NCBI RefSeq assembly: GCF_022458865.1
Contig: NZ_JAJNMU010000004.1
Coordinates: forward strand, 186,001 to 250,000
Direction: 5' to 3'
DNA: 64,000 nucleotides
DNA from: Paenibacillus periandrae
Lineage (GTDB): Bacteria > Bacillota > Bacilli > Paenibacillales > NBRC-103111
This document shows, one piece after another, positions 7,608-15,351 of the stretch (position 1 is its first letter; each line of letters begins with the position of its first letter). The position numbers and the translations under genes were made by a program. The notes under the pieces are model-generated. The model saw only the letters and a list, made by a program, of their open reading frames with translations. It had not been told where the DNA came from and searched no databases.

Positions 7608-9167
7608 TTATTTTTGAGCCAACCGATTTTTGTACTCTGCATTGATTTCTTCCGTAATTTTGGTGTAGTTGGGATCCTTCTTAAGGCTGTCTACGTATTT
7701 ATCCCAGTCATCCAATGAAATTTTGCCAATAATCGTTTGTGTCTTCATATCAGCAATTTTTTTCGTATAGTCAGCCCCCATTTTAAGCTCTGTGTCGGAA
7801 ACCAAACCAATAGCCGGGTCAGGCGTGGAAATTTTTGCTTTTTCTTCAGCCAGCTTTATGTTGCGTTGATAAACCTCTTTGGGCATACCGGCTGCATACT
7901 GCCACAGATCAAGTACAGGTGTACTGAACATTTTACCCCATGAAGCGGTTCCCACACTGTCGGCTACAGCCTTATCATTCGCGATCTTTTGGCCGTCAAC
8001 AATGGAGTAGTGAACATCCTTGATGCCATAAAGGGTCAAATCCAGGCCCTCGCCGCCCGAGCCGTAATCCACGAATTTCAAAATCGCCTTCATTTTGTCT
8101 TCAGGTACGGTTTTGGGAATCGCCAGCACGCCATTAAAGCCTGTTGCCTGCGGTACGTAAGCTTTACCTCCGGCTTTTGGAGCCAGTGAAAGCATCGGTG
8201 TCCATTCGACCTTCGGATCCTTCTTCCATTGATCCATGGTGTATCTGAATAAAGCCTCTGGTGTTTCCGATGTCAGCCCCGCTCTGCCGCTTGTAGCCAG
8301 CTCCCAATACTGATTTTCCTTTAGTACAGGGAAGTCCTGCGGAATTAAACCTTCCTTGTACAATTTACTCACATAAATCAGAGCTTCCTTCATCTCCGGC
8401 TCCAGCGTCATATTGACGAGCTTGCCGTCCTTTTCCTTCCATTTGCCAACAGTTCCGGTGATTACCTCTTCAAATACACCAGAGCCGCCGCGCATAGTAA
8501 AGCCGGTCGTGTCCTTTTTACCGTCAGGTGCGTTGTCCTTAAAGGCCTTCAAAACGGTATACAGCTCATCCAGATTTGTCGGCATTTTCAAGCCCAATTT
8601 GTCCAGCCAATCCTTACGAATCGAGAAGAATCCGCCGCCGTTTAATGGGCGTCCTGCAGGAACCGCAAACGATTTTCCATCGATCTTGGTGTTATTCCAT
8701 ATTTTCGGATCTATGGCCATCAGGTTCGGATAGTTTTTGATATAAGGTGTCAAATCCCAGAATGCCCCTTGCTTGACCATTTGTCGGAACAACGGGGTTG
8801 TAATGTTCGGAATTTTAATCAGATCGGCAATATCGCCAGCAGCCAGCGCCACGTTCACACGATCCGCATAATCTCCACCCGGTACCCAGGTAACCGTCAG
8901 CTTCGTATTCGTTCTTTTTTCAAATTCCTTCTGCACCTGATTGTCTGGCGATGGAGGCTGCGCTATCGTGTAATCCGCCATCACTTTGATTTCCGTAGGC
9001 TTGGCTGGAGCTTTGGGCTCCTCCTTACCGGCTGCTGCCGGCGCAGGCGCAGATCCAGGTGAAGGTGCTGGTGACGAGCAAGCTGCGGCAAATGAAGAAC
9101 ATACGACCATCATGGATACAAATAACAAAGTCCGTTTTTTAAGTAACTTGGTTGTTGTTAATTTCAC
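7608..9167 (-). CDS. ABC sugar-binding lipoprotein of importer 1
   Basis: This is a 519-residue solute-binding lipoprotein. The GTG start at 9167 follows AAGGGGATG. The signal ends in SFAAAC (lipidated Cys30), followed by a Ser/Pro/Ala-rich linker to about residue 55 and a large LplA-type binding domain. It is the last gene of the run permease (12405-13364), permease (10488-11369), enolase-superfamily enzyme, binding protein. It should therefore be the main receptor of that importer. A close paralogue lies at 479-2017. Transcription probably stops at the terminator at 7461-7492. The sugar is unknown; the enzymes around it suggest a uronate-containing or otherwise oxidised glycan. Confidence 0.95.
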   Translation of the reverse strand: MKLTTTKLLKKRTLLFVSMMVVCSSFAAACSSPAPSPGSAPAPAAAGKEEPKAPAKPTEIKVMADYTIAQPPSPDNQVQKEFEKRTNTKLTVTWVPGGDYADRVNVALAAGDIADLIKIPNITTPLFRQMVKQGAFWDLTPYIKNYPNLMAIDPKIWNNTKIDGKSFAVPAGRPLNGGGFFSIRKDWLDKLGLKMPTNLDELYTVLKAFKDNAPDGKKDTTGFTMRGGSGVFEEVITGTVGKWKEKDGKLVNMTLEPEMKEALIYVSKLYKEGLIPQDFPVLKENQYWELATSGRAGLTSETPEALFRYTMDQWKKDPKVEWTPMLSLAPKAGGKAYVPQATGFNGVLAIPKTVPEDKMKAILKFVDYGSGGEGLDLTLYGIKDVHYSIVDGQKIANDKAVADSVGTASWGKMFSTPVLDLWQYAAGMPKEVYQRNIKLAEEKAKISTPDPAIGLVSDTELKMGADYTKKIADMKTQTIIGKISLDDWDKYVDSLKKDPNYTKITEEINAEYKNRLAQK

Positions 9168-9245
9168 TGCAAATCATCCCCTTAAAATTAGTTTGGCTTC
9201 CTTGGTTTATTTGTTGTGGATAACTTACCTGCTCTGGGAGCTGCT

Positions 9246-10388
9246 TTATACGGCCCAACCGCCCTCCCGAAGCTTGCTTTCATAAAGGTCCGTATCGATG
9301 TGCAAGCCGAAGCCCGGTGTAGAAGGTACGGAGATTTTGCCGTCTTGAATGGTGTAGCCGGACGTATCGATACCCGGTATTTGCGCTTCATCCCATTCTA
9401 CGAACATAAAGCCTTCGATGGCTGGATATACCTGTGCCGAAGCAAAGTTTCCATAGAAGCCGCCATAGTTATGCGGGGCTGCTTTCACGCCGCTTGCAGC
9501 CAGTCGCTTCGCCAGCTTCAACCAATTGATTATGCCGTAATCCTTCAAATCGTATTGGATGGCATCAATCAGGCCTTGCTCCGCCCATTCCACAATCGGT
9601 CCCGCCGCCAAGCCTTCACCGTCGGTGATCATGACATTGATGTCCTCCTTAGCCAACCATGCCTTCAAATCACGGTACAGCCGATCATCCTCGTGGAACG
9701 CTTCCTCCATCCACAGCAGGTTGGCATGCGCCGTTTCTTTCAGTACATGCTTCGTCAAATTCAGGTTATAGCCGTTATTCGCATCGATTGAAATGTTGCA
9801 TGCCGGGCCGACCACCTCACGGATGCCGTTTACAATCGCGATATCCCGCTTCGTGCCTTCCATTAGGTCCATGTGCATCGCACCACGGCCGACCTTGATT
9901 TTAAAGCCACGAAATCCTTCGTTATAGCCCTGCATCGCTTCCTCCTGCAGCAGCTTCACCGCATCTGTCTCAGAGCTCAGGTGCAGATCATCAAAATACA
10001 AGGACGTATCATAGCAAGCAACACTCAAAGGTGTCGATTGACCGCTTAGCAGCTGATACACCGGAATGCCCCTTACGTTCGCTAACCAGTCAAACAGTGG
10101 GAATTGGATGCTTTGAAAACGGTCCTTGATCCATTGATCCTCACAAAAGATTTCGCCTATCGGAGTCCCGATCAACGCTGCTGCCGCCTCGCGGGAAACA
10201 CGGGACCAGCTATACCCCGCGATGCCGCCAATCGTAATACGCACCAAGGGAAAGCTGACCTCTTTGCCATGTACCCCCAGTCTTGCATTGCAGCCCGCCA
10301 ATCTGCGGCGTTCACCTTTCATGAGTACCTGCTCAATTGACTCAATACGCCAAGTGCTGTCCAAATCGGAAAAGTTTTTCATTTTCAT
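9246..10388 (-). CDS. Enolase-superfamily (mandelate racemase/muconate lactonizing) sugar-acid enzyme
   Basis: This is a 380-residue MR/MLE-type enolase-superfamily protein with an N-terminal capping domain (about 15-120) and a TIM barrel. The visible active site has K163-x-K165 in FKIKVG, metal ligands Asp202 (SIDANNGY), Glu228/229 (WMEEAF) and Glu258 (TDGEG), an Asp at about 280-283 (YDLKDYG) and His306 (APHNYGG). This set suits a mandelate-racemase-type acid-sugar dehydratase or epimerase, which abstracts the proton alpha to a carboxylate with Mg2+. The gene sits between a permease and the binding protein, so it should act on imported sugar acid. The start is ATG 10388, with an in-frame ATG at 10382. 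The substrate is not predictable. Confidence 0.9.
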   Translation of the reverse strand: MKMKNFSDLDSTWRIESIEQVLMKGERRRLAGCNARLGVHGKEVSFPLVRITIGGIAGYSWSRVSREAAAALIGTPIGEIFCEDQWIKDRFQSIQFPLFDWLANVRGIPVYQLLSGQSTPLSVACYDTSLYFDDLHLSSETDAVKLLQEEAMQGYNEGFRGFKIKVGRGAMHMDLMEGTKRDIAIVNGIREVVGPACNISIDANNGYNLNLTKHVLKETAHANLLWMEEAFHEDDRLYRDLKAWLAKEDINVMITDGEGLAAGPIVEWAEQGLIDAIQYDLKDYGIINWLKLAKRLAASGVKAAPHNYGGFYGNFASAQVYPAIEGFMFVEWDEAQIPGIDTSGYTIQDGKISVPSTPGFGLHIDTDLYESKLREGGWAV

Positions 10389-10487
10389 TTGCTCCTCTGC
10401 TATTTGTATTTATATGATTGTTGGTGTGCCGGATCGAGGTGAGCCCTGCTGCCGATGCGTGATTAAGCAACGACGTGCGAGCTGCAC

Positions 10488-11369
10488 TTAACCTTTGACA
10501 GAACCTAACATAACACCCTTCGTAAAATGCTTTTGCAAAAACGGATACACCATCAGAATCGGCAAGGTTGAGATGACAACAGCAGCCATTTTGATCGTTT
10601 GCGTAGGCAGCTGCTTGTCTGATGACATCTCCACGGCTGACGCCCCACCCATCGCGGTATCGGAATCGATCAGCATGTTGCGCAGTACAATTTGCAGCGG
10701 TACCTTCGTAAAATCATTAATGTACAACACCGCACTAAAGAAGGTGTTCCAATAAGCAACTGCGTAAAATAAGCCAAATGCGGCAAGCGATGCAGCAGAA
10801 AGCGGCAAAATGATTTTGAAGAAAATGCTTAAGTCGTTACAGCCATCAATCATGGCGGCTTCCTCCAGCTCTACCGGAATACTGTCAAAGAAGCTCTTCA
10901 TCAAAATGACATACCAGCCGCTGGTCAATACCGGAATAATGAGCGCCCATACACTGTTGATCAGCCCCAAATCGCGCACCAGCAAATACAGCGGGATAAT
11001 GCCGGGATTAAACAGGATCGTGAACATGACCATGAACATCATCAGCTTTCGGCCTCTCAGCCTTTTGCGGGAAAGTCCGAATGAAAAGGCCGAGGTTACC
11101 ATCAGGCTGAGCAGCGTGCCCACCGTTGCCAGAAAAGCGCTGACACCCGTTGCTCGAATAAAGGCGGATGTGGACATTAAGTATTCATAGGAGCCCAGGC
11201 TCCACTTGCTCGGGAATAACACAAAACCGTATTTATCGATATACTCCCGTGGCTCTGTGAAGGAAACCACGAAAACGTAATACAAGGGGAACAACGTAAT
11301 GATGCCGATGATGACCAGCAGCACCAGGTTTGCCATACTGAACAGGCGGTCGCCTAAGCTTTCTCTCAT
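10488..11369 (-). CDS. Sugar ABC importer permease, LplC/YtcP type (importer 1)
   Basis: This is a 293-residue inner-membrane permease of the CUT1 family with six predicted helices. The coupling-loop motif EEAAMIDGCNDLSIFFKIILP contacts the ATPase. The C-terminus KHFTKGVMLGSVKG is typical of the family. The ATG at 11369 follows AAAAGGAG. It forms a heteromeric channel with the LplB-type permease at 12405-13364. Normally the two genes are adjacent, but here about 1 kb of repeat-rich non-coding DNA separates them. The enolase-superfamily gene follows 99 bp on. Confidence 0.93.
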   Translation of the reverse strand: MRESLGDRLFSMANLVLLVIIGIITLFPLYYVFVVSFTEPREYIDKYGFVLFPSKWSLGSYEYLMSTSAFIRATGVSAFLATVGTLLSLMVTSAFSFGLSRKRLRGRKLMMFMVMFTILFNPGIIPLYLLVRDLGLINSVWALIIPVLTSGWYVILMKSFFDSIPVELEEAAMIDGCNDLSIFFKIILPLSAASLAAFGLFYAVAYWNTFFSAVLYINDFTKVPLQIVLRNMLIDSDTAMGGASAVEMSSDKQLPTQTIKMAAVVISTLPILMVYPFLQKHFTKGVMLGSVKG

Positions 11370-11418
11370 GAGGGGTGGCTCCTTTTTAAAATAAGATGGG
11401 TTTGCGAGATGCTGGACA

Positions 11419-11446
11419 AGGGATAAGGATAAGGGATAAGGGATAA
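11419..11446 (+). repeat. Short GGATAAG-type tandem repeat
   Basis: Four head-to-tail units of GGATAA or GGATAAG run into the left end of the inverted-repeat element at 11445-11615. It may be a slippage-prone tract. Confidence 0.6.
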
Positions 11447-11615
11447 AATGCGGTGAATCGGTTGTCGCTGCGCGTCCGAAGTGTTCCTACGATTGCTGTT
11501 GTTCCCGGATTTTATTATTGTATAAGGGATTTATAGGTGAAAATCCGGGAACAAAGGCACCGCTCCGCTATCTCCAGAACACCACGGACGCTCCGCTGCG
11601 TATTCACCGCATTTT
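11445..11615. repeat. 171-bp nested inverted repeat, element E1 (MITE-like)
   Basis: The ends AAAATGCGGTGAAT (11445-11458) and ATTCACCGCATTTT (11602-11615) are exact inverted copies. Inside, GCGTCCGAAGTGTTC (11472-11486) pairs with 11577-11591 apart from two positions. TGTTCCCGGATTTT (11500-11513) pairs exactly with 11540-11553. The whole can fold into one long interrupted hairpin. There is no coding capacity. It resembles a miniature inverted-repeat element or a bcr-type repeat. The family is not recognised. Confidence 0.7.
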
Positions 11616-11818
11616 GCGGCCCTCTAGGCCGCAGGGCGCAAGCAAGGCGCAGAACAAAGGACGAAGCTTATTTTATAAATATCGCTGAAGTTAAAGGGCA
11701 TTTATTCAATGGGTTAGCATTGAATATTGATTAGAGCAACGCCATTATGCGTTATTTGCATCGTATCCGCATTAAAAGAGTACTTTTCTGTTGCATTTTC
11801 TAAGCGCGCACTCTCTTG

Positions 11819-12001
11819 TAACGATGAAGAACATCGTTAGAAGTTCAAGAAATGCCACATAGTCTTGCGGCACGATGAAAAACATCGTATCAGGGCGATA
11901 TGAAGGCCTAAATCCGCTTAATGTCTGTTGTAACGATTAAAAACATCGTTACAAGCGCTCCATGCGGTTTGTACTCCGTATAACGATGTTTTTCATCGTT
12001 A
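11819..12001. repeat. Cluster of four TAACGATG-N5-CATCGTTA palindromes
   Basis: Copies lie at 11819-11839 (perfect, loop AAGAA), 11872-11888 (arms ACGATG/CATCGT), 11931-11951 (one arm mismatch) and 11981-12001 (perfect, loop TTTTT, opposite orientation). Start-to-start spacings are about 53, 59 and 50 bp. The flanking DNA differs, so only the palindrome is repeated. It could be a dispersed hairpin repeat or a multi-site operator. Confidence 0.8.
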
Positions 12002-12124
12002 TGGAACTCAGCGGAGGCAGCAAGCAAGAGAAGCCGAATGTAATATTTAGCGATAGGGGCTGAAAAGGTGTTCATCATCATCGTTTTTTTGCAAATGATA
12101 GCTTCACTACCAGCAAAGCTGTTA

Positions 12125-12152
12125 AACGCTGATCATGATTCAGCGTTCTTTT
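12125..12152 (+). terminator. Terminator-like hairpin without an upstream plus-strand gene
   Basis: AACGCTGA and TCAGCGTT (8 bp, 7-nt loop) are followed by CTTTTT on the plus strand. No plus-strand gene precedes it, so it may be a relic or part of a mobile element. In the direction of the importer operon it has no U-tract. Confidence 0.4.
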
Positions 12153-12180
12153 TGATCATCCCTTAGCAAGTCCCTTACCA

Positions 12181-12208
12181 AGATACATTACGCTTAGCGA
12201 ATGTATCT
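12181..12208. repeat. Hairpin AGATACATT/AATGTATCT
   Basis: Exact 9-bp arms (12181-12189 and 12200-12208) enclose a loop with a further 3-bp inner stem CGC/GCG. It belongs to the palindrome-rich insertion. Confidence 0.5.
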
Positions 12209-12229
12209 CTCCCTCTACCCTCTCCTTAT

Positions 12230-12400
12230 TTGGAGCGTGTTCAAAATGAACAGCGGAGGAGAAGGGGTGTGCTGTAGGAGCGTAGCGTTCGCCTTTGAAA
12301 TCGTGAATATACCGCTGAATATAATAACCATTCACGATTTCAACAGCGACCGGAGGCATACCCCTTCTCCATAGCGACCAACATTTTGAACACGCTCCAA
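12230..12400. repeat. 171-bp nested inverted repeat, element E2 (MITE-like)
   Basis: The terminal inverted repeats are exact over 18 bp: TTGGAGCGTGTTCAAAAT (12230-12247) and its complement at 12383-12400. Inner arms GGAGAAGGGGT (12258-12268) and 12360-12370 pair exactly. An apical stem GAAATCGTGAAT (12297-12308) pairs exactly with 12330-12341. Its sequence differs from E1 but its design and length are the same. The right end lies 5 bp from the stop codon of the permease at 12405-13364. Confidence 0.8.
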
Positions 12401-12404
12401 TGTT

Positions 12405-13364
12405 TTAATACACACCTTCCTCACCAAACCGCTTGGCCAGCCAGTTGGCACAAACAACAAGCGTTAAGCCAATGACCGATTTGAATAGTCCAACAGCTGT
12501 GGTATAGCTGAATTGACCTTGCTGAATACCGTTACGGTACACATAGGTTTCAAAAACATCAGCGACATTTGCTACCGCTCCATTCGCCATCAGGAACACC
12601 TGCTCAAAGCCGACATCCATAATATGACCCAATCGAAGAATCAACAAAATTATAATAACGTTGCGAATGCCCGGCAGGGTCACATGCCACATTTGCCGAA
12701 TCCGGTTGGCCCCGTCGATCTTAGCTGCTTCATACAGCTGCGAATCGATACCTGTGATCGCTGCGAGAAAAATGATCGTCCCCCAACCGGTGTCCTTCCA
12801 TATATTTTGTCCGGTTAATAGTCCCCAGAACAAGCTCTCGCTGGTCAAGAAAGCAATTTTCGGAAGGCCCATGTATTCCAGCATCAGATTGATAATCCCG
12901 TTCGTCTGCGATAAGAGCAGGAACGTAATCCCCGCAATGATGACCCATGAGAGAAAGTGCGGCAGGTACACCACAGACTGAATCACCCGCTTAAAATATT
13001 TGTTGCTCACTTCGTTCATGCAAAGGGATAGCACAATGGGCAAAGGAAAGAAGAAGACCAGACTAAGGAGACTTATCATCATCGTGTTGCGAAAAAGCAA
13101 GTAGAAGCTTGGGTTCGTGAAAAAGCGGATGAAATGCTCGACACCGACCCAAGCGCTTTTGAATATTCCCATATAAGGGGAATAATCCTGAAAGGCGATG
13201 ATGATGCCCCACATGGGGTAGTATTTGAAAACGAGAAAATACAGTACGCCTGGCAGAACCAGAAGATATAAATACTTATCTCTTTTTAGTTCGGCCCATA
13301 GCGAGGCTTTGCTTTTACTTTTGGAAAGCGATTGCGAGATTGACTTTGTTGCTTGAACATCCAT
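12405..13364 (-). CDS. Sugar ABC importer permease, LplB/YteP type (importer 1)
   Basis: This is a 319-residue CUT1-family permease with six predicted membrane helices after a cytoplasmic N-terminus of about 30 residues. The ATPase-contact loop reads YEAAKIDGANRIRQMWHVTLPG. The ATG at 13364 follows a GGAGG-containing site. It is probably the first gene of the importer 1 run and the partner of the permease at 10488-11369. The stop codon abuts the inverted-repeat element E2, so the intervening repeats would be transcribed unless they end transcription. Confidence 0.93.
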   Translation of the reverse strand: MDVQATKSISQSLSKSKSKASLWAELKRDKYLYLLVLPGVLYFLVFKYYPMWGIIIAFQDYSPYMGIFKSAWVGVEHFIRFFTNPSFYLLFRNTMMISLLSLVFFFPLPIVLSLCMNEVSNKYFKRVIQSVVYLPHFLSWVIIAGITFLLLSQTNGIINLMLEYMGLPKIAFLTSESLFWGLLTGQNIWKDTGWGTIIFLAAITGIDSQLYEAAKIDGANRIRQMWHVTLPGIRNVIIILLILRLGHIMDVGFEQVFLMANGAVANVADVFETYVYRNGIQQGQFSYTTAVGLFKSVIGLTLVVCANWLAKRFGEEGVY

Positions 13365-13710
13365 GAAGCCTTCCTCCTTAAAGTGTTCTTTGGTGAATCG
13401 ATTGGCTTATGCCCTTACTTTAGGATAGAGCTTGCCGAACGTGCAATAATAACAAATTATTACTATGCCTCTGAAAAATTTCCGGCTATAGTCTTTTTTT
13501 GAAATTACGAAGAGACTGCAGATAAAGCTGTTAAATTGGGCGCTCTACGCAATTATCTTTTTTATAAATATCAATTACAGACACAAAATATTAGCTGAAA
13601 GCATTTTGTTTTATCCCCCTGTACCTTACACTTGGAGTATAACAAAACGGATATCGCAGCCCTTTCAGGAGAGGCGATTCGGTTTTGAACTTTAAAGGAG
13701 GGCATTACTT
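13365..13710. promoter_or_regulatory. Divergent intergenic region upstream of importer 1 and the PhyH gene
   Basis: No gene is seen here. Both flanking genes read outward, so promoters for each should lie in it. Visible elements are an AT-rich palindrome TAATAA-CAAA-TTATTA (13447-13462), a -10-like TATAAC for the plus strand (13638-13643) without a good -35, and the AAAGGAGGG ribosome binding site of the PhyH gene. Confidence 0.45.
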
Positions 13711-14469
13711 ATGACTGTTCAAGTTCAATTCGAAAGGACCACTCCCCTTACCAAAGAGCAAATTGCAACATACAAGGAGGATGGATTTATTATCATCAAA
13801 GGGGGCTGCTCCGACGATTTGATCCACACCTTCAATGCTCATATTCATGCTATCCGCTCATCGGATGACATGCCGGACTGGGCCAAGCCCAAAAAGGGCA
13901 AAGAGTTCATCGATGATAAAGACCGCTTCTCCGTTCGGTTATTTAACCCACACCTCCATGATGGATTTTCACTTCAGATGATGAAGCTGCCCATCGTTCG
14001 CGGGTCACTGGCGCAGCTGCTCGGCGACGAGGCCACAGGCATTCAAAGTATGTATTTTTATAAGGAACCGAACTCCCCCGGGCAAGCGGCACATCAGGAT
14101 TATTATTATATTCGCAATGAGCCGAATACTTTAACAGCAGCGTGGATCGCGATGGAACAGGTCAATGAAGAAAATGGATGTCTATGGGTCATACCGGGAT
14201 CACATAAGCTGGGGGTTCTCTCCCATGGAGCCGTCAAAAATTTGCAGGAGCACGAGGCGTGGACTGACGAGGTTGAGGACGTTGATTTAAGTAAAGAAAT
14301 TCCGGTCATCATGGACCAGGGGGATATCCTTATTTTTGACAGTTTGCTTATCCACTCGTCTACCCGCAATCGCTCGAATCGTTGGAGGCGTTCTTACGTG
14401 TGCCACTATATCCGGCATGATTCCAAGATTGAAAGAGAGGATTTAAAACGTAAAATATCTCTTGTATAA
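13711..14469 (+). CDS. Phytanoyl-CoA dioxygenase (PhyH) family protein
   Basis: This is a 252-residue Fe(II)/2-oxoglutarate-dependent oxygenase of the PhyH family. The iron ligands are visible as His128-x-Asp130 (AAHQDYYY) and His215 (LLIHSSTRN). An Arg at about 221-224 probably binds 2-oxoglutarate. Such enzymes hydroxylate small molecules in the cytoplasm using O2; the substrate here is unknown. The ATG at 13711 follows AAAGGAGGG. Its stop codon overlaps by one base the first possible start of the AraC gene, so the two form a coupled pair. Paenibacillus-type genomes often pair PhyH with AraC near sugar genes. Confidence 0.88.
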   Translation: MTVQVQFERTTPLTKEQIATYKEDGFIIIKGGCSDDLIHTFNAHIHAIRSSDDMPDWAKPKKGKEFIDDKDRFSVRLFNPHLHDGFSLQMMKLPIVRGSLAQLLGDEATGIQSMYFYKEPNSPGQAAHQDYYYIRNEPNTLTAAWIAMEQVNEENGCLWVIPGSHKLGVLSHGAVKNLQEHEAWTDEVEDVDLSKEIPVIMDQGDILIFDSLLIHSSTRNRSNRWRRSYVCHYIRHDSKIEREDLKRKISLV

Positions 14470-15335
14470 TGGGAGGTAAATACGCTTTTACGAGGGCAGG
14501 GATCGGGATGATCGAACAATCAGGGACGGAAGCGACTCCGTCCTTTACTGTTATTAAAACTTACGGAGGCAGTGTAGTTTACGGTCCCGGTGGGGCATAT
14601 GGTCCACGTATTCAGCAGGATTTGCAGCTCGTACTGCTGCATTCAGGTGCCATGACCGTGGAAATCGACCAAGTCAAACATCAGGTGCCCCCTGGACATG
14701 TGGTGCTTCTTAAACCCGGACATATGGAGAATTTCGTGTTCGCGGATAAACGGGAAACCTGGCATCGCTGGATCGCTGTTTCAGTTGCGCCTCTGGACGG
14801 GATGGCGGTCAACTTCCTCGGTTCCCTCCCTCTCTTCATTCCCTTATCCGAAAGGATGAATCAGCTAACAGACATTATACGATCCCTGCAAAGCGATGGG
14901 GTACGGCAAGACGAGGAAGTAATCCGAGCATTGGGACGAGCAGCGATATTATTATATTGGTCAGAGTGCAGTCAAGGGAACATCAATGACAGAAAGCATC
15001 CTTCCGTACTGATTGCCAAGGAGGAAATTCATAAGCGATATGCTGAGGATTTGACGCTAAGCAGCCTATCGAAGGTTACTAAACTTACACCAGAGCATCT
15101 GATTCGTTTATTCCGACGTGATGAAGATATGACGCCCATCCAATATTTATGGAACTACCGTGTCAAGCAGGGAATTGACCTGCTGCGCAGCACAGGCCTG
15201 CAGATTGGAGCCGTTGCAGAACAGGTCGGCTTCAAAACCTCCTACCATTTTGCCCGGACGATCAAACGACATTCTGGAAAAACGCCAAGTGAAATTCGAA
15301 GAGAAAGCTATAATCAGGTGATCCCGCCTGGTTAA
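14469..15335 (+). CDS. AraC-family regulator with cupin-like sensing domain
   Basis: This is a transcription factor of up to 288 residues with an N-terminal AraC-type cupin barrel (about 25-130) that likely binds a small ligand, and a C-terminal AraC double helix-turn-helix (about 185-285). The frame can open at ATG 14469, overlapping the PhyH stop (TAATG), or at ATG 14508, which has a weak GGGATCGGG upstream; the second could be the true start. It is co-transcribed with the PhyH gene and may control it or the divergent importer 1. A bidirectional terminator follows. Confidence 0.88.
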   Translation: MGGKYAFTRAGIGMIEQSGTEATPSFTVIKTYGGSVVYGPGGAYGPRIQQDLQLVLLHSGAMTVEIDQVKHQVPPGHVVLLKPGHMENFVFADKRETWHRWIAVSVAPLDGMAVNFLGSLPLFIPLSERMNQLTDIIRSLQSDGVRQDEEVIRALGRAAILLYWSECSQGNINDRKHPSVLIAKEEIHKRYAEDLTLSSLSKVTKLTPEHLIRLFRRDEDMTPIQYLWNYRVKQGIDLLRSTGLQIGAVAEQVGFKTSYHFARTIKRHSGKTPSEIRRESYNQVIPPG

Positions 15336-15351
15336 CCCCTCCATGTAACAG

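Larger units (their letters stand above)
11370..12404. repeat. Repeat-rich non-coding insertion inside the importer 1 operon
   Basis: I see no convincing gene in these 1,035 bases between two permease genes that are normally adjacent. The region holds a GGATAAG-type tandem run (11419-11446), a 171-bp nested inverted repeat (11445-11615), a small GC-rich hairpin (TGCGGCC/GGCCGCA, 11615-11633), an ATTCAATG/CATTGAAT hairpin (11704-11725), four copies of a short palindrome (11819-12001), two further hairpins (12125-12152, 12181-12208) and a second 171-bp nested inverted repeat (12230-12400). It looks like an accumulation site for small mobile or palindromic elements. Confidence 0.75.

Noticed and set aside
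7608..9167. The two similar binding-protein genes as an assembly duplication
   Set aside because: The copies differ at many positions, in their linkers, starts and 3' regions, so they are true diverged paralogues.
11537..11734. 65-codon open frame spanning the right half of inverted repeat E1
   Set aside because: It lies within an inverted repeat and hairpins and shows no ribosome binding site or family resemblance.
11819..12001. CRISPR array
   Set aside because: The repeated unit is a short palindrome in mixed orientation with an uneven centre and unequal spacing, and there are no cas genes.
12125..12152. Transcription terminator of the importer 1 operon
   Set aside because: The U-tract is on the plus strand, opposite to the operon; on the minus strand the stem is not followed by Ts.
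12156..12359. 67-codon open frame inside inverted repeat E2
   Set aside because: It runs through the arms of the repeat, so the frame is a by-product of the palindrome.
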